The notes under the pieces were generated by a model. That model ran no database searches, had not been told where the DNA came from, and saw only the letters and a program-made list of their open reading frames with translations. Both the position numbers and the translations under genes were made by a program. Of a DNA stretch of 5,005 nucleotides, positions 1-5,005 are shown in pieces. Source of the DNA: Actinomycetes bacterium (GTDB lineage Bacteria; Actinomycetota; Actinomycetes; Streptosporangiales; Streptosporangiaceae). How positions within the stretch are numbered: the first letter of the stretch is position 1; every line of letters begins with the position of its first letter. Where the stretch lies: assembly GCA_023425615.1 (NCBI GenBank), contig JAFACJ010000882.1, forward strand, positions 1 through 5,005, in the 5' to 3' direction.

Positions 1-147
1 GACGGGCGGGTGATCCGCGGCCTGTACGCGATCGGCGAGGTCATCGGATCGGCGGCGGTGAACGGCAACGCGTTCTGCTCGGGCATGTGCCTCACCCCCG
101 CCATGGCGTTCGGACGGATCGTCGGCCGGAGCCTGGCGGGGGTGTGA
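1..147 (+). CDS. FAD-dependent oxidoreductase, C-terminal fragment (5' end outside window)
   Basis: Frame 1 is open from the window edge to a TGA at 145-147 and gives 48 residues. The segment reads GLYAIGEVIG, then GNAFCSG, then LTPAMAFGRIVGRSLAG. This matches the closing FAD-binding segment of the fumarate reductase / succinate dehydrogenase flavoprotein-like superfamily, which includes 3-ketosteroid dehydrogenases and flavocytochrome c. Their typical pattern is GLYAaGE followed by a Gly/Asn-rich turn and a helix ending FGRiaG. In that family this region contacts the flavin and closes the active site. The substrate-binding part is not visible, so the substrate cannot be named. The gene ends 39 bp from the convergent SDR gene. 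Superfamily assignment is fairly secure; the exact enzyme is not. Confidence 0.8.
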   Translation, partial: DGRVIRGLYAIGEVIGSAAVNGNAFCSGMCLTPAMAFGRIVGRSLAGV

Positions 148-151
148 CGGG

Positions 152-186
152 CGCGCGTCGGCGGGTGAACGCGGGCCGGCGGCGCG
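152..186. terminator. Weak GC hairpin between convergent genes
   Basis: The 39-bp gap between the stops at 147 and 187 can fold. Positions 152-156 pair with 182-186 and 159-162 pair with 175-178, with a 2x3 internal loop and a 12-nt apical loop. There is no T-tract on either strand. Position between two convergent stops is the main argument for a terminator role. In DNA this GC-rich, such pairing can arise by chance. Confidence 0.3.
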
Positions 187-1005
187 TCAGTGGGCGAACG
201 TGAAGCCGGCGGCGCGCAGCCGGGCCGAGGAGATCGGCATCGTCGGGGTCTTGATCTCGCCGCGGAAGGACAGCGGAGGCAGGCCCTCGGCGGCGCAGAT
301 CTCACCGAACGCCTTCTCGTTGGTCGGCGGGACGACCGCGTCGGGGACGGCGTTGTAGACGCCGGTGAGCCCGTTCGCCACGACGAAGTCCAGCGCGGCG
401 GCGGCGTCGCGGTAGTCGATGCGGTACAGCAGCGACTCGGCCGAGAACGGGACGCTCCCGCCGAGGACCTTGTGCGCCATCTTCACCCGGCTCGGGTAGT
501 CGATATCGCGCGGATGCCCGTACACGTCCGGGATGCGGATGACGGCACCGCCGGGGATGGCGAGGACGGCCTCCTCGGCGGCGGCGAAATTGCGCGGCGA
601 GGCGTCCTCGTCGTCGGTGGGCGGCGTCGACTCGTCCACCACGTCGCCGGACCCCGCCCCGTAGACGGACACCGAGCTGGTGAACACGACGCGCGGATGC
701 ACGGCCGCGGCGGTGGCGGCGCTGGCGGTGAGGGTGTCGGCGTACTCGGCGATCCGGGACTCCGCGTCGAAGGAACGGGAGATCCGGGGGCTGACCGTCA
801 GCACGACGGCGTCGGCGCCGCGCGTGGCGGCCTCCACGGCCTCCCGGTCGCTGCCGCGCAGCACCGCGACGTCGGAGCAGACCTCCCGCAGTTCGGCGAC
901 CCGCCCCTCGGTGGTGGTGGTCCCGGTCACCCGGTGCCCCGCCGCGGTCCAGCGCCGGGCCAGCTCCATACCCACATTCCCGCAGCCGATGATCACATAG
1001 TGCAC
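187..1005 (-). CDS. Atypical NAD(P)-binding SDR / NAD-dependent epimerase-like protein
   Basis: A 272-residue protein starting at a GTG (1003-1005), with a GGAGG Shine-Dalgarno five bases upstream, and ending in TGA at 187-189. The N-terminus MHYVIIGCGNVG carries the Rossmann glycine motif (GCGNVG, residues 7-12). VVLTVSP (67-73) fits the beta-4 strand and VVFTSSVSVYG (106-116) the beta-5/active-site segment of extended SDRs. IRIPDVYGHPRD (156-167) matches the usual R-x-x-x-VYGP region. Where a classical extended SDR has YxxxK, this protein reads N139-F140-AAA-E144, so both catalytic Tyr and Lys appear to be missing. That places it with atypical SDRs (YeeZ-like epimerase family proteins), which bind NAD(P) but whose reactions are mostly unknown. 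Length is normal for the group and no frameshift is seen. It is probably transcribed alone, since a 118-bp gap separates it from the AraC gene upstream. Fold confident; substrate unknown. Confidence 0.85.
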   Translation of the reverse strand: MHYVIIGCGNVGMELARRWTAAGHRVTGTTTTEGRVAELREVCSDVAVLRGSDREAVEAATRGADAVVLTVSPRISRSFDAESRIAEYADTLTASAATAAAVHPRVVFTSSVSVYGAGSGDVVDESTPPTDDEDASPRNFAAAEEAVLAIPGGAVIRIPDVYGHPRDIDYPSRVKMAHKVLGGSVPFSAESLLYRIDYRDAAAALDFVVANGLTGVYNAVPDAVVPPTNEKAFGEICAAEGLPPLSFRGEIKTPTMPISSARLRAAGFTFAH

Positions 1006-1010
1006 GACGT

Positions 1011-1015
1011 CCTCC
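1011..1015 (-). promoter_or_regulatory. Shine-Dalgarno site fixing the GTG start of the SDR gene
   Basis: On the minus strand the sequence reads GGAGG-ACGTC-GTG, a perfect Shine-Dalgarno core five bases before the GTG at 1003-1005. The Rossmann strand (HYVIIGCG) begins immediately after that codon. Both points favour this start over any upstream codon. Confidence 0.75.
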
Positions 1016-1020
1016 AGAGC

Positions 1021-1041
1021 GAAACAGTGTTTCCACTCTGT
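1021..1041. promoter_or_regulatory. Operator-like overlapping dyads upstream of the SDR gene
   Basis: Two inverted repeats overlap here. Positions 1021-1033 form a perfect 13-mer, GAAACA-G-TGTTTC. Positions 1024-1041 form an 18-bp dyad of pattern ACAGnGTnnnnACnCTGT, symmetric at 14 of 18 positions. The site is relatively AT-rich in a GC-rich gap and lies just upstream of the Shine-Dalgarno at 1011-1015. It therefore sits where a bound protein would block transcription of the SDR gene. The size and ACAG/CTGT ends resemble TetR-family operators; that family attribution is inference. On the minus strand a TTGGCA (1059-1064) lies farther upstream, but its spacing to the possible -10 GATACG/TACGAC is too short for a good sigma-70 promoter, so I do not assign exact promoter hexamers. 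Confidence 0.5.
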
Positions 1042-1066
1042 CGTATCCCCGCCCCTCCTGCCAAGG

Positions 1067-1108
1067 CCGCGCCCACCGCGATCCGGCGGCGGCGGTGCCG
1101 TGGCGCGG
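1067..1108 (-). terminator. Possible terminator hairpin after the AraC gene
   Basis: Positions 1067-1076 (CCGCGCCCAC) pair with 1100-1108 (GTGGCGCGG) as nine base pairs with one bulged C (1074) around a 23-nt GC-rich loop. It lies 16 bp beyond the AraC stop at 1124. There is no T-tract, which is common for actinobacterial terminators but weakens the case. Confidence 0.35.
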
Positions 1109-1123
1109 CGGCGGACGCGGGGT

Positions 1124-1954
1124 TCAGGGGCGGGAGGTGTAGCGGGTGGGGGGCTCGCCGATGGTGCCGGTGAAGTCGCGGATGAGGTGTGACTGGTCGG
1201 AGTAGCCGAGTTCGGCGGCGAGGCCCGGCCAGTCGATCTCCGCGGAGGTGTCGGCGCGGGTGGCGATCTCGTGGAGGCGGGCGCGGCGCAGCACCCATTT
1301 GGGGCTCGCGCCCACGTACTCGGCGAACAGGCGTTGCAGCGCGCGGACGGACAGGCCGACGGCAGCCGCCGCCTCGCCGACGCGGAAGAGGGCGGGCTCG
1401 GCGGTGAAGCGGGCGACGATCTCGGCGGCCAGCAGGGCGTCGGGGTCGGGGCTCGCGGGGAGCCGGGGCAGCAGGAAGGACTCGGTCAGCGCCGCCATCT
1501 CGGCGGGCTCGACTGCCGCCTGCACCGCCTCGCGCAGCGTCTCGGCCTCGGGCCCGAAGAGGTCGGCGGCGGGCAGCCTCCGATCGGCCAGCTCCGCGAC
1601 CGGCCCGCCGGAGAAGGCGCGGAACGCCCCGGGCCGGAACTTCACGCCCAGCGCGTGCGCCCGCCCCTCCAGGCGGCGGACGAACAGGTCGCGGGGCACC
1701 CCGTAGACGAACACCCCGTCGGGTTCCATGACCAGATGGACGCTGGGATGGCTGAGGACCTTCGTCTCGTAGACGCCGTCGACCCTCCACCGGACGCACC
1801 AGTAGTGCTCGACGTACGGCACGAGGGCCGGACTCGGCGGAAGGTGCGTCAGCTCGACGTGGCGCGCCTGCTCGACCGGGTGCAGGACGCCCCGCGCGCC
1901 GACCACCGGGTTCGCGTCGCGGCTGTCGCGTTTTTCCAAGACCGCCCCCCGCAC
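1124..1954 (-). CDS. AraC-family transcriptional regulator (HTH at C-terminus)
   Basis: 276 residues from a GTG at 1952-1954 to TGA at 1124-1126. The C-terminal third is an AraC/XylS DNA-binding domain. A first helix-turn-helix lies around residues 190-227 (VGEAAAAVGLSVRALQRLF, then GASPKWVLRRARL). A second lies around 241-272 (GLAAELGYSDQSHLIRDF, then GEPPTRY), with the LGYSDQSHLIRDF signature. The N-terminal domain has the pattern LVPYVEHYWCVRW (44-56), L67-S68-H69-P70, then VYGVPRD and GVKFRPGAF. This fits the DUF6597-type sensor seen in many actinobacterial AraC regulators; its ligand is unknown. The start is uncertain: no clear Shine-Dalgarno precedes the GTG, and an in-frame TTG at 1937-1939 (LEKRDSRD) is an alternative. 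The gene diverges from the DinB-fold gene across about 20 bp, so that gene is its most likely target, possibly with its own promoter. Family secure; ligand and regulon inferred. Confidence 0.92.
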   Translation of the reverse strand: MRGAVLEKRDSRDANPVVGARGVLHPVEQARHVELTHLPPSPALVPYVEHYWCVRWRVDGVYETKVLSHPSVHLVMEPDGVFVYGVPRDLFVRRLEGRAHALGVKFRPGAFRAFSGGPVAELADRRLPAADLFGPEAETLREAVQAAVEPAEMAALTESFLLPRLPASPDPDALLAAEIVARFTAEPALFRVGEAAAAVGLSVRALQRLFAEYVGASPKWVLRRARLHEIATRADTSAEIDWPGLAAELGYSDQSHLIRDFTGTIGEPPTRYTSRP

Positions 1955-1967
1955 GGATGGTTAGCGT
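1938..1967 (+). promoter_or_regulatory. Probable leaderless promoter of the DinB-fold gene
   Basis: TAGCGT (1962-1967) fits the actinobacterial -10 pattern TAnnnT. It lies seven bases before the ATG at 1975, the spacing expected when transcription begins at the start codon itself. A partial -35, AAGACC (1938-1943, compare TTGACC), lies 18 bp upstream. No Shine-Dalgarno precedes the ATG, which agrees with a leaderless message. On the opposite strand TACATT (complement of 1970-1975) is a possible but weaker -10 for the AraC gene, with no good -35. The plus-strand -35 falls inside the first codons of the AraC gene if that gene starts at 1954. Confidence 0.5.
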
Positions 1968-1974
1968 CGAATGT

Positions 1975-2556
1975 ATGAACGAAACCTACAAGGCCATGGC
2001 CGAGTGCGCCGCCGAAGCGGCACGGATCGCCGGAAAGGTGAGCAAGGACCAGCTCGACGGGCCGACGACCTGCCCGGAGTTCGATCTGCGGACCCTGGTG
2101 AACCACTGGGTCCTCTACACCTCCCACGGTCTGGAGCACCGCGCCCTGAAGAAGCAGCTCCCCGAGGAACTCACCGCGCGTGACTTCACCGCCGACGAGG
2201 ACTGGGCCGACGCCTACGCCGCCCAGCTCGACCGCGCCCTGGACGCCTGGTCGCGGCCCGCCGCCTGGGAGGGCGAGGTCCCCTTCGGCGACGGCTACGC
2301 CATGCCCGCCCCCAAGATCGCCGAGGTGCTCGTCAAGGAGATCGCCATCCACGGCTGGGACGTGGCACGCTCCATCGGCGAGGACTTCCAGATCTCCGAC
2401 GCGTCGGCCGAGGTCGTCCTGCGCGCCGTAGCGGAGAACGCCGAGGTCTACCGCCAGTACCAGGGCTTCGCCGACCCCGTGGACCCCCCGGCCTCCGCCG
2501 GCCCCTTCGCCCGCGCCCTGGCCGCCTCCGGCCGCAACCCCTCCTTCCACCTGTAA
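1975..2556 (+). CDS. TIGR03086-like metal-binding protein, DinB / mycothiol maleylpyruvate isomerase fold
   Basis: 193 residues from ATG 1975 (MNETYKAMAE) to TAA 2554-2556. An in-frame ATG at 1957 would add six residues (MVSVEC). I reject it because a -10-like TAGCGT lies between the two ATGs and the family normally begins a few residues before the first helix. Features are the helix-1 region, LDGPTTCPEFDLRTLVNHW (28-45, the conserved Pro-Cys-x-(Glu/Asp)-(Trp/Phe) and Asn-His motifs) and KEIAIHGWDVARSIG (121-135). His44, Glu122 and His126 correspond in order and in E-xxx-H spacing to the zinc ligands of mycothiol-dependent maleylpyruvate isomerase. Family members are mycothiol-dependent enzymes or uncharacterised metal proteins, probably cytosolic. 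There is no signal peptide or membrane segment. The gene diverges from the AraC regulator and is followed by a strong hairpin, so it is likely monocistronic. Fold and metal site are well supported; the substrate is unknown. Confidence 0.88.
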   Translation: MNETYKAMAECAAEAARIAGKVSKDQLDGPTTCPEFDLRTLVNHWVLYTSHGLEHRALKKQLPEELTARDFTADEDWADAYAAQLDRALDAWSRPAAWEGEVPFGDGYAMPAPKIAEVLVKEIAIHGWDVARSIGEDFQISDASAEVVLRAVAENAEVYRQYQGFADPVDPPASAGPFARALAASGRNPSFHL

Positions 2557-2564
2557 CCCCTCCA

Positions 2565-2628
2565 CCCCCGACCACCGCGCCGCGCGCCGGGACGGTCTGG
2601 GCGTGGTGCCCGGTGCGGTGGCCGGGGG
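2565..2628. terminator. Long hairpin, probable bidirectional terminator between convergent genes
   Basis: Positions 2565-2582 pair with 2611-2628 over 18 positions: 16 Watson-Crick pairs, one G-T wobble (2579/2614) and one A/C mismatch (2571/2622). The 28-nt apical region could form a small inner hairpin. It lies in the 76-bp gap between the stop of the DinB-fold gene (2556) and the stop of the prenyl synthase gene (2633), so it can serve both strands. It lacks a clear T-tract, as often seen in high-GC actinobacteria. The length of near-perfect pairing makes chance unlikely even at this GC content. Confidence 0.7.
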
Positions 2629-2632
2629 CGGG

Positions 2633-3658
2633 TCAGCGGGTGCGGGCTATGACGAGGTCGGCGAGGGTGGTGAGTTCGGCGAGGGGGCGGGGGGCGCAGG
2701 CCACGGACTGGAGGGTGGCCAGGGACTGGTTGCGGAGCTGGAGGAGGCGGTCCTGGCTCCAGGCGCGGCCTCCTGCGGCTTCGATCAGGGCGGCGGCTTC
2801 GGCGGGGTCGAAGTCGGAAGGGCCGCAGTACAGGTCGCGGAGGGCTTGGGACTCGGGGGTGCCCGCGGTGAGGGCGGCGACGACGGGGAGCGACTTCTTG
2901 CGGTTGAGGAGATCGGAATAGGTGGGCTTGCCGGTCTCGGCGGTGTCGCCCCAGATGCCGAGCAGGTCGTCCATGTGCTGGAAGGCGAGGCCCAGATGCT
3001 CGCCGAAGAGGGCGAAGGCGGCTACCTGGTCGGGGGTGCCGCCGCCGGCTCCGGCGCCCAGGGAGCAGGCGCAGCGGATCAGGGCGCCGGTCTTGCCGAC
3101 CGCCATCGCGACGCACTCCGACAGCAGGACGTCGTCGCGGGTCTCGAAGGACATGTCGAGGTTCTGGCCGTTCAGCAGGTCGAGGACGGCGGTGGTGAGG
3201 ACCCGGGTGGGGGCGCCGGAGGCGGACAGGGTCTCCACGGCCAGGGCGAGCAGCACATCGCCGGTGAGGATCGCGGGTCCGGTGCCGAAGACCCGCCAGG
3301 CGGACGGACGGTGCCGCCGTGTCTCATCGCCGTCCATCACATCGTCGTGCAGCAGCGAGAAGTCGTGGACGAGTTCCACCGCGACGGCGGCCGCCACCGC
3401 GTCCTCGGCCCGCCCGCCGACGGCCTGGGCCGCCAGCAGGGCCAGGGTGGGCCGTAGCGCCTTGCCGCCGGATCCGACCGGATTGCCGTCGGCGTCCCAC
3501 CAGCCCAGGTGGTAGCCGGTGATGAGGCGCACCGCTTCGGGCAGCGAGCCGACCGCCTCCCGGAGCGCGGGTTCGACCAGGGCTCTGCCCCACTCCAGCA
3601 CTTCCGCGGCCGGACGGGCCGTCTCGGGCAAGGAGGGCGAGGAGGGCAAGGAGGTCAT
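2633..3658 (-). CDS. Polyprenyl (isoprenyl) diphosphate synthase
   Basis: 341 residues from ATG 3656-3658 to TGA 2633-2635. It condenses isopentenyl diphosphate with an allylic diphosphate in the cytosol. Visible landmarks are GGKALRP (64-70), the first Asp-rich motif DDVMD (105-109, followed by GDETRRHRP), GKTGALI (188-194) and the second Asp-rich region QHMDDLLGIWGD (227-238). GKPTYSDLLNRKKSLPVV (243-260) then carries the conserved Lys residues. The second motif is DDLLG rather than DDxxD, a variant usual in actinobacterial members. The residue five before DDVMD is Phe100, and the motif has no two-residue insertion. That favours a GGPP-type over a bacterial FPP-type assignment, but chain length cannot be settled from sequence. 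The ATG overlaps the geosmin synthase stop as ATGA, with Shine-Dalgarno GAGGGG five bases upstream, so the two genes are one operon. Reading back in frame to 3874 would put 72 residues inside the cyclase gene and is not supported. Confidence 0.95.
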   Translation of the reverse strand: MTSLPSSPSLPETARPAAEVLEWGRALVEPALREAVGSLPEAVRLITGYHLGWWDADGNPVGSGGKALRPTLALLAAQAVGGRAEDAVAAAVAVELVHDFSLLHDDVMDGDETRRHRPSAWRVFGTGPAILTGDVLLALAVETLSASGAPTRVLTTAVLDLLNGQNLDMSFETRDDVLLSECVAMAVGKTGALIRCACSLGAGAGGGTPDQVAAFALFGEHLGLAFQHMDDLLGIWGDTAETGKPTYSDLLNRKKSLPVVAALTAGTPESQALRDLYCGPSDFDPAEAAALIEAAGGRAWSQDRLLQLRNQSLATLQSVACAPRPLAELTTLADLVIARTR

Positions 3659-5005
3659 GAAATCCCCTCTGCGAAGAGTCGGGCGGCTGCGGTGCCGAGA
3701 CCGGTGAGGACGGGCGTCCTCCCGGACAGATGGCGGGTGCGGAAGAGTTCGGCCTCGGGATACCGGGACGTGGCGCGATGCCAGTTGAGGACGCCGGCCA
3801 TCCAGTCGCGCAGTTCGTCGAGATAGGCGTCGAGGGCGGTACGGGCCTGCTCGTCCAGCCCGAGCCTGTCGCACAGGACGGGAAGCTCGACCTCGATGAG
3901 GTGCTCGAACTGCCGGCGGCGCAGCGACAGCAGCCGTCCGGTGGTCGCGACCGCCTGCTCTTTGGAGACGCCCAGGAAGTGCTCCAGGACCAGGACGAGA
4001 TTGTGCAGCGCCCCTTCGAACTCCCGCTCCTTCTGGTAGGAGAACAGGTCGTTGAGGAAGGTGCCGCAGTCGGCAGCCGCGTTGTTGATCGACTGCAGGG
4101 TCCGGCTGGCGAAGACCTCCCGCGGGATCTCCTTCTCGTAGCCGATCCGCGACAGGGACATGGTGAGGTCCGAGCCGAACGTCAGCCGCCGCATCTCCAC
4201 GTAGTCGACGGGGTCGGGGAGCCGGTGCTGCACCTCGTTGCCGACCTCCCAGGCCATCGCGTCGAGCATCCCGCGGATCGCGTCGCGGAACTCACCGCGC
4301 CGCTCCTGCGACATCGGGGCGGCGGTGCGCGCCCACAGGTCGGCGAGGCCCGTCTCGACCGCGTTGAGCGGCTGCGGCACCGCGCCGAGGTCCAGCGGCA
4401 TGAAGTCCGCCAGCCGCCGGGCGAAGGCCCTGGCCCCCGCGGCGTCCCCGGCCGCCGCGTGCACCCGCGGGAACCAGTCGTCGGCGTAGGTGCCCCAGGT
4501 GAGCCAGCCCGAGGACAGGACCAGCTCCCGCGGCGAGGCGTCCGGGTCGAGCCCGGCCGAGCACAGCGGGAAGTCGAAGCCGCGCAGCTGCCGTTCGGTC
4601 CACAGCGCTCCGGGGGCGACGAAGCCCATCCGGCGGCTCCAGGCGTCGTTCTCCCGGCGGGCGTCCTCCAGGTGCGGGCTGAGCCGCAGCCGGTAGGGGA
4701 TGTCGAACTCCGGCAGCGACGTCGGCCCGACCCGCAGGAACGGTACGTGCCGGTAGGCGCGGAACCTGCCGAGGCCGAGGTTCTGCGGCCCGTACGGCAA
4801 CCGGACGGCGGACATGCCGAGCCCGGCCGGCGAGTACCGCGGGATCCCCTTGTTCATGTACCGGCTGGAGCGCAGGTGCCACTCGTGCCCGCCCGACTGC
4901 CAGTCCTGGAGGCCCTTCACCCAGCCGGCCACCGCCAGCCTGCCCTCCGCCGGTACCGCGTGCTCCTCCAGCACCGCGGGCAGTTCGGTGACGGCGGTGT
5001 GGTCG
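3655..5005 (-). CDS. geoA: Geosmin synthase (germacradienol/geosmin cyclase), partial: end of N-terminal domain and whole C-terminal domain
   Basis: The minus-strand frame is open from the window edge (first full codon 5002-5004) to TGA 3655-3657, giving 449 residues. Full geosmin synthases have about 725-760, so most of the N-terminal cyclase domain lies beyond the window. The GTG at 4972-4974 is internal: residues encoded upstream of it (HTAVTELPAV) continue the family alignment. The N-domain end GLQDWQSGGHEWH and SSRYMNKG is a hallmark. A linker follows, then the C-terminal domain from about VPFLRVGPTSLPEF. That domain has a metal motif DDWFP (4468-4482; DDYYP in Streptomyces coelicolor), Arg in EMRR about 46 residues before NDLFSYQKE (4027-4053, the NSE motif), and Arg-Tyr near the end. 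In the family, the N-domain turns farnesyl diphosphate into germacradienol and the C-domain converts this to geosmin, releasing acetone. The gene is first in an operon with the prenyl synthase. Identity is very secure; domain-1 motifs were not seen. Confidence 0.95.
   Translation of the reverse strand, partial: DHTAVTELPAVLEEHAVPAEGRLAVAGWVKGLQDWQSGGHEWHLRSSRYMNKGIPRYSPAGLGMSAVRLPYGPQNLGLGRFRAYRHVPFLRVGPTSLPEFDIPYRLRLSPHLEDARRENDAWSRRMGFVAPGALWTERQLRGFDFPLCSAGLDPDASPRELVLSSGWLTWGTYADDWFPRVHAAAGDAAGARAFARRLADFMPLDLGAVPQPLNAVETGLADLWARTAAPMSQERRGEFRDAIRGMLDAMAWEVGNEVQHRLPDPVDYVEMRRLTFGSDLTMSLSRIGYEKEIPREVFASRTLQSINNAAADCGTFLNDLFSYQKEREFEGALHNLVLVLEHFLGVSKEQAVATTGRLLSLRRRQFEHLIEVELPVLCDRLGLDEQARTALDAYLDELRDWMAGVLNWHRATSRYPEAELFRTRHLSGRTPVLTGLGTAAARLFAEGIS
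3664..3669 (-). promoter_or_regulatory. Internal Shine-Dalgarno for the prenyl synthase
   Basis: On the minus strand GAGGGG lies five bases (ATTTC) before the ATG at 3656-3658, inside the last codons of the geosmin synthase gene. Together with the 4-bp ATGA overlap it fixes the start and suggests translational coupling. Confidence 0.75.

Noticed and set aside
1081..1120. GGC/GCG-rich run that looks like a short tandem repeat
   Set aside because: Irregular triplets without a constant unit, explained by base composition and partly by the hairpin at 1067-1108.
190..1173. Long plus-strand open frame (327 codons) opposite the SDR gene
   Set aside because: Its translation is rich in Arg, Gly and Ala with no domain, it lies antisense to a clear Rossmann protein, and such open frames are expected by chance in very GC-rich coding DNA.
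1957..1974. Upstream ATG at 1957 as the start of the DinB-fold gene
   Set aside because: It would add only MVSVEC, has no Shine-Dalgarno, and would place the -10-like element inside the coding region.
1271..1978. Plus-strand open frame opposite the AraC gene
   Set aside because: It is the antisense shadow of a protein with an unmistakable double helix-turn-helix. It shows low-complexity Gly/Arg/Gln composition and no supporting Shine-Dalgarno or domain.
2603..3457. Plus-strand open frame (284 codons) opposite the prenyl synthase
   Set aside because: Gly/Val/Glu-rich repetitive composition, antisense to a protein with all family motifs. It also begins inside the convergent hairpin.
2633..3874. 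Longer 413-residue version of the prenyl synthase
   Set aside because: The extra 72 residues are an out-of-frame reading of the geosmin synthase 3' end. The ATG at 3656-3658 has a proper Shine-Dalgarno and an ATGA overlap, and the family begins there.
4972..4974. GTG as the real start of the terpene cyclase, making a single-domain enzyme
   Set aside because: The frame stays open to the window edge and the residues upstream continue the geosmin synthase N-domain alignment. The codon is an internal valine.
1..5005. Mobile element, CRISPR, tRNA or defence-system signatures
   Set aside because: No transposase, integrase, spaced direct repeats, cloverleaf or defence domains were seen on either strand, and base composition is even across the window.

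Overview
The window is very GC-rich, with G/C at nearly every third codon position. It uses GTG starts, has tight intergenic gaps, and carries two actinobacterial hallmarks: a bifunctional geosmin synthase and a mycothiol-type maleylpyruvate-isomerase/DinB-fold protein. It is most likely chromosomal DNA of a filamentous or sporulating actinomycete. The genus cannot be fixed from the sequence. There is no RNA gene, insertion sequence, CRISPR array or phage signature.

Layout, left to right. (1) Positions 1-147, plus strand: the last 48 residues of an FAD-dependent oxidoreductase of the fumarate-reductase/ketosteroid-dehydrogenase type. (2) 187-1005, minus: an atypical Rossmann-fold SDR/epimerase, convergent with the first gene. 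Directly upstream of its ribosome binding site is a dyad that looks like a repressor operator. (3) 1124-1954, minus: an AraC-type regulator with a C-terminal helix-turn-helix domain. (4) 1975-2556, plus: a TIGR03086-like protein of the DinB / mycothiol maleylpyruvate isomerase fold with a His/Glu/His metal site. It diverges from the AraC gene across about 20 bp, and its own promoter appears to be leaderless. (5) 2565-2628: a long hairpin between convergent genes, probably a two-way terminator. (6) 2633-3658, minus: a polyprenyl diphosphate synthase. (7) 3655-5005 and beyond, minus: geosmin synthase, whose 5' part lies outside the window.

The clearest unit is the terpene operon. The geosmin synthase stop and the prenyl synthase start share an ATGA overlap with a good internal Shine-Dalgarno, so the two are probably translationally coupled. 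The simplest reading is a dedicated precursor supply for the terpene cyclase, though the prenyl synthase motifs do not clearly point to farnesyl diphosphate as its product. The AraC/DinB-fold pair is a second unit: a regulator facing its likely target. I see no convincing wholly new system. The points worth following are the terpene operon, the 20-bp divergent promoter, the operator-like dyad and the SDR without its catalytic Tyr/Lys.
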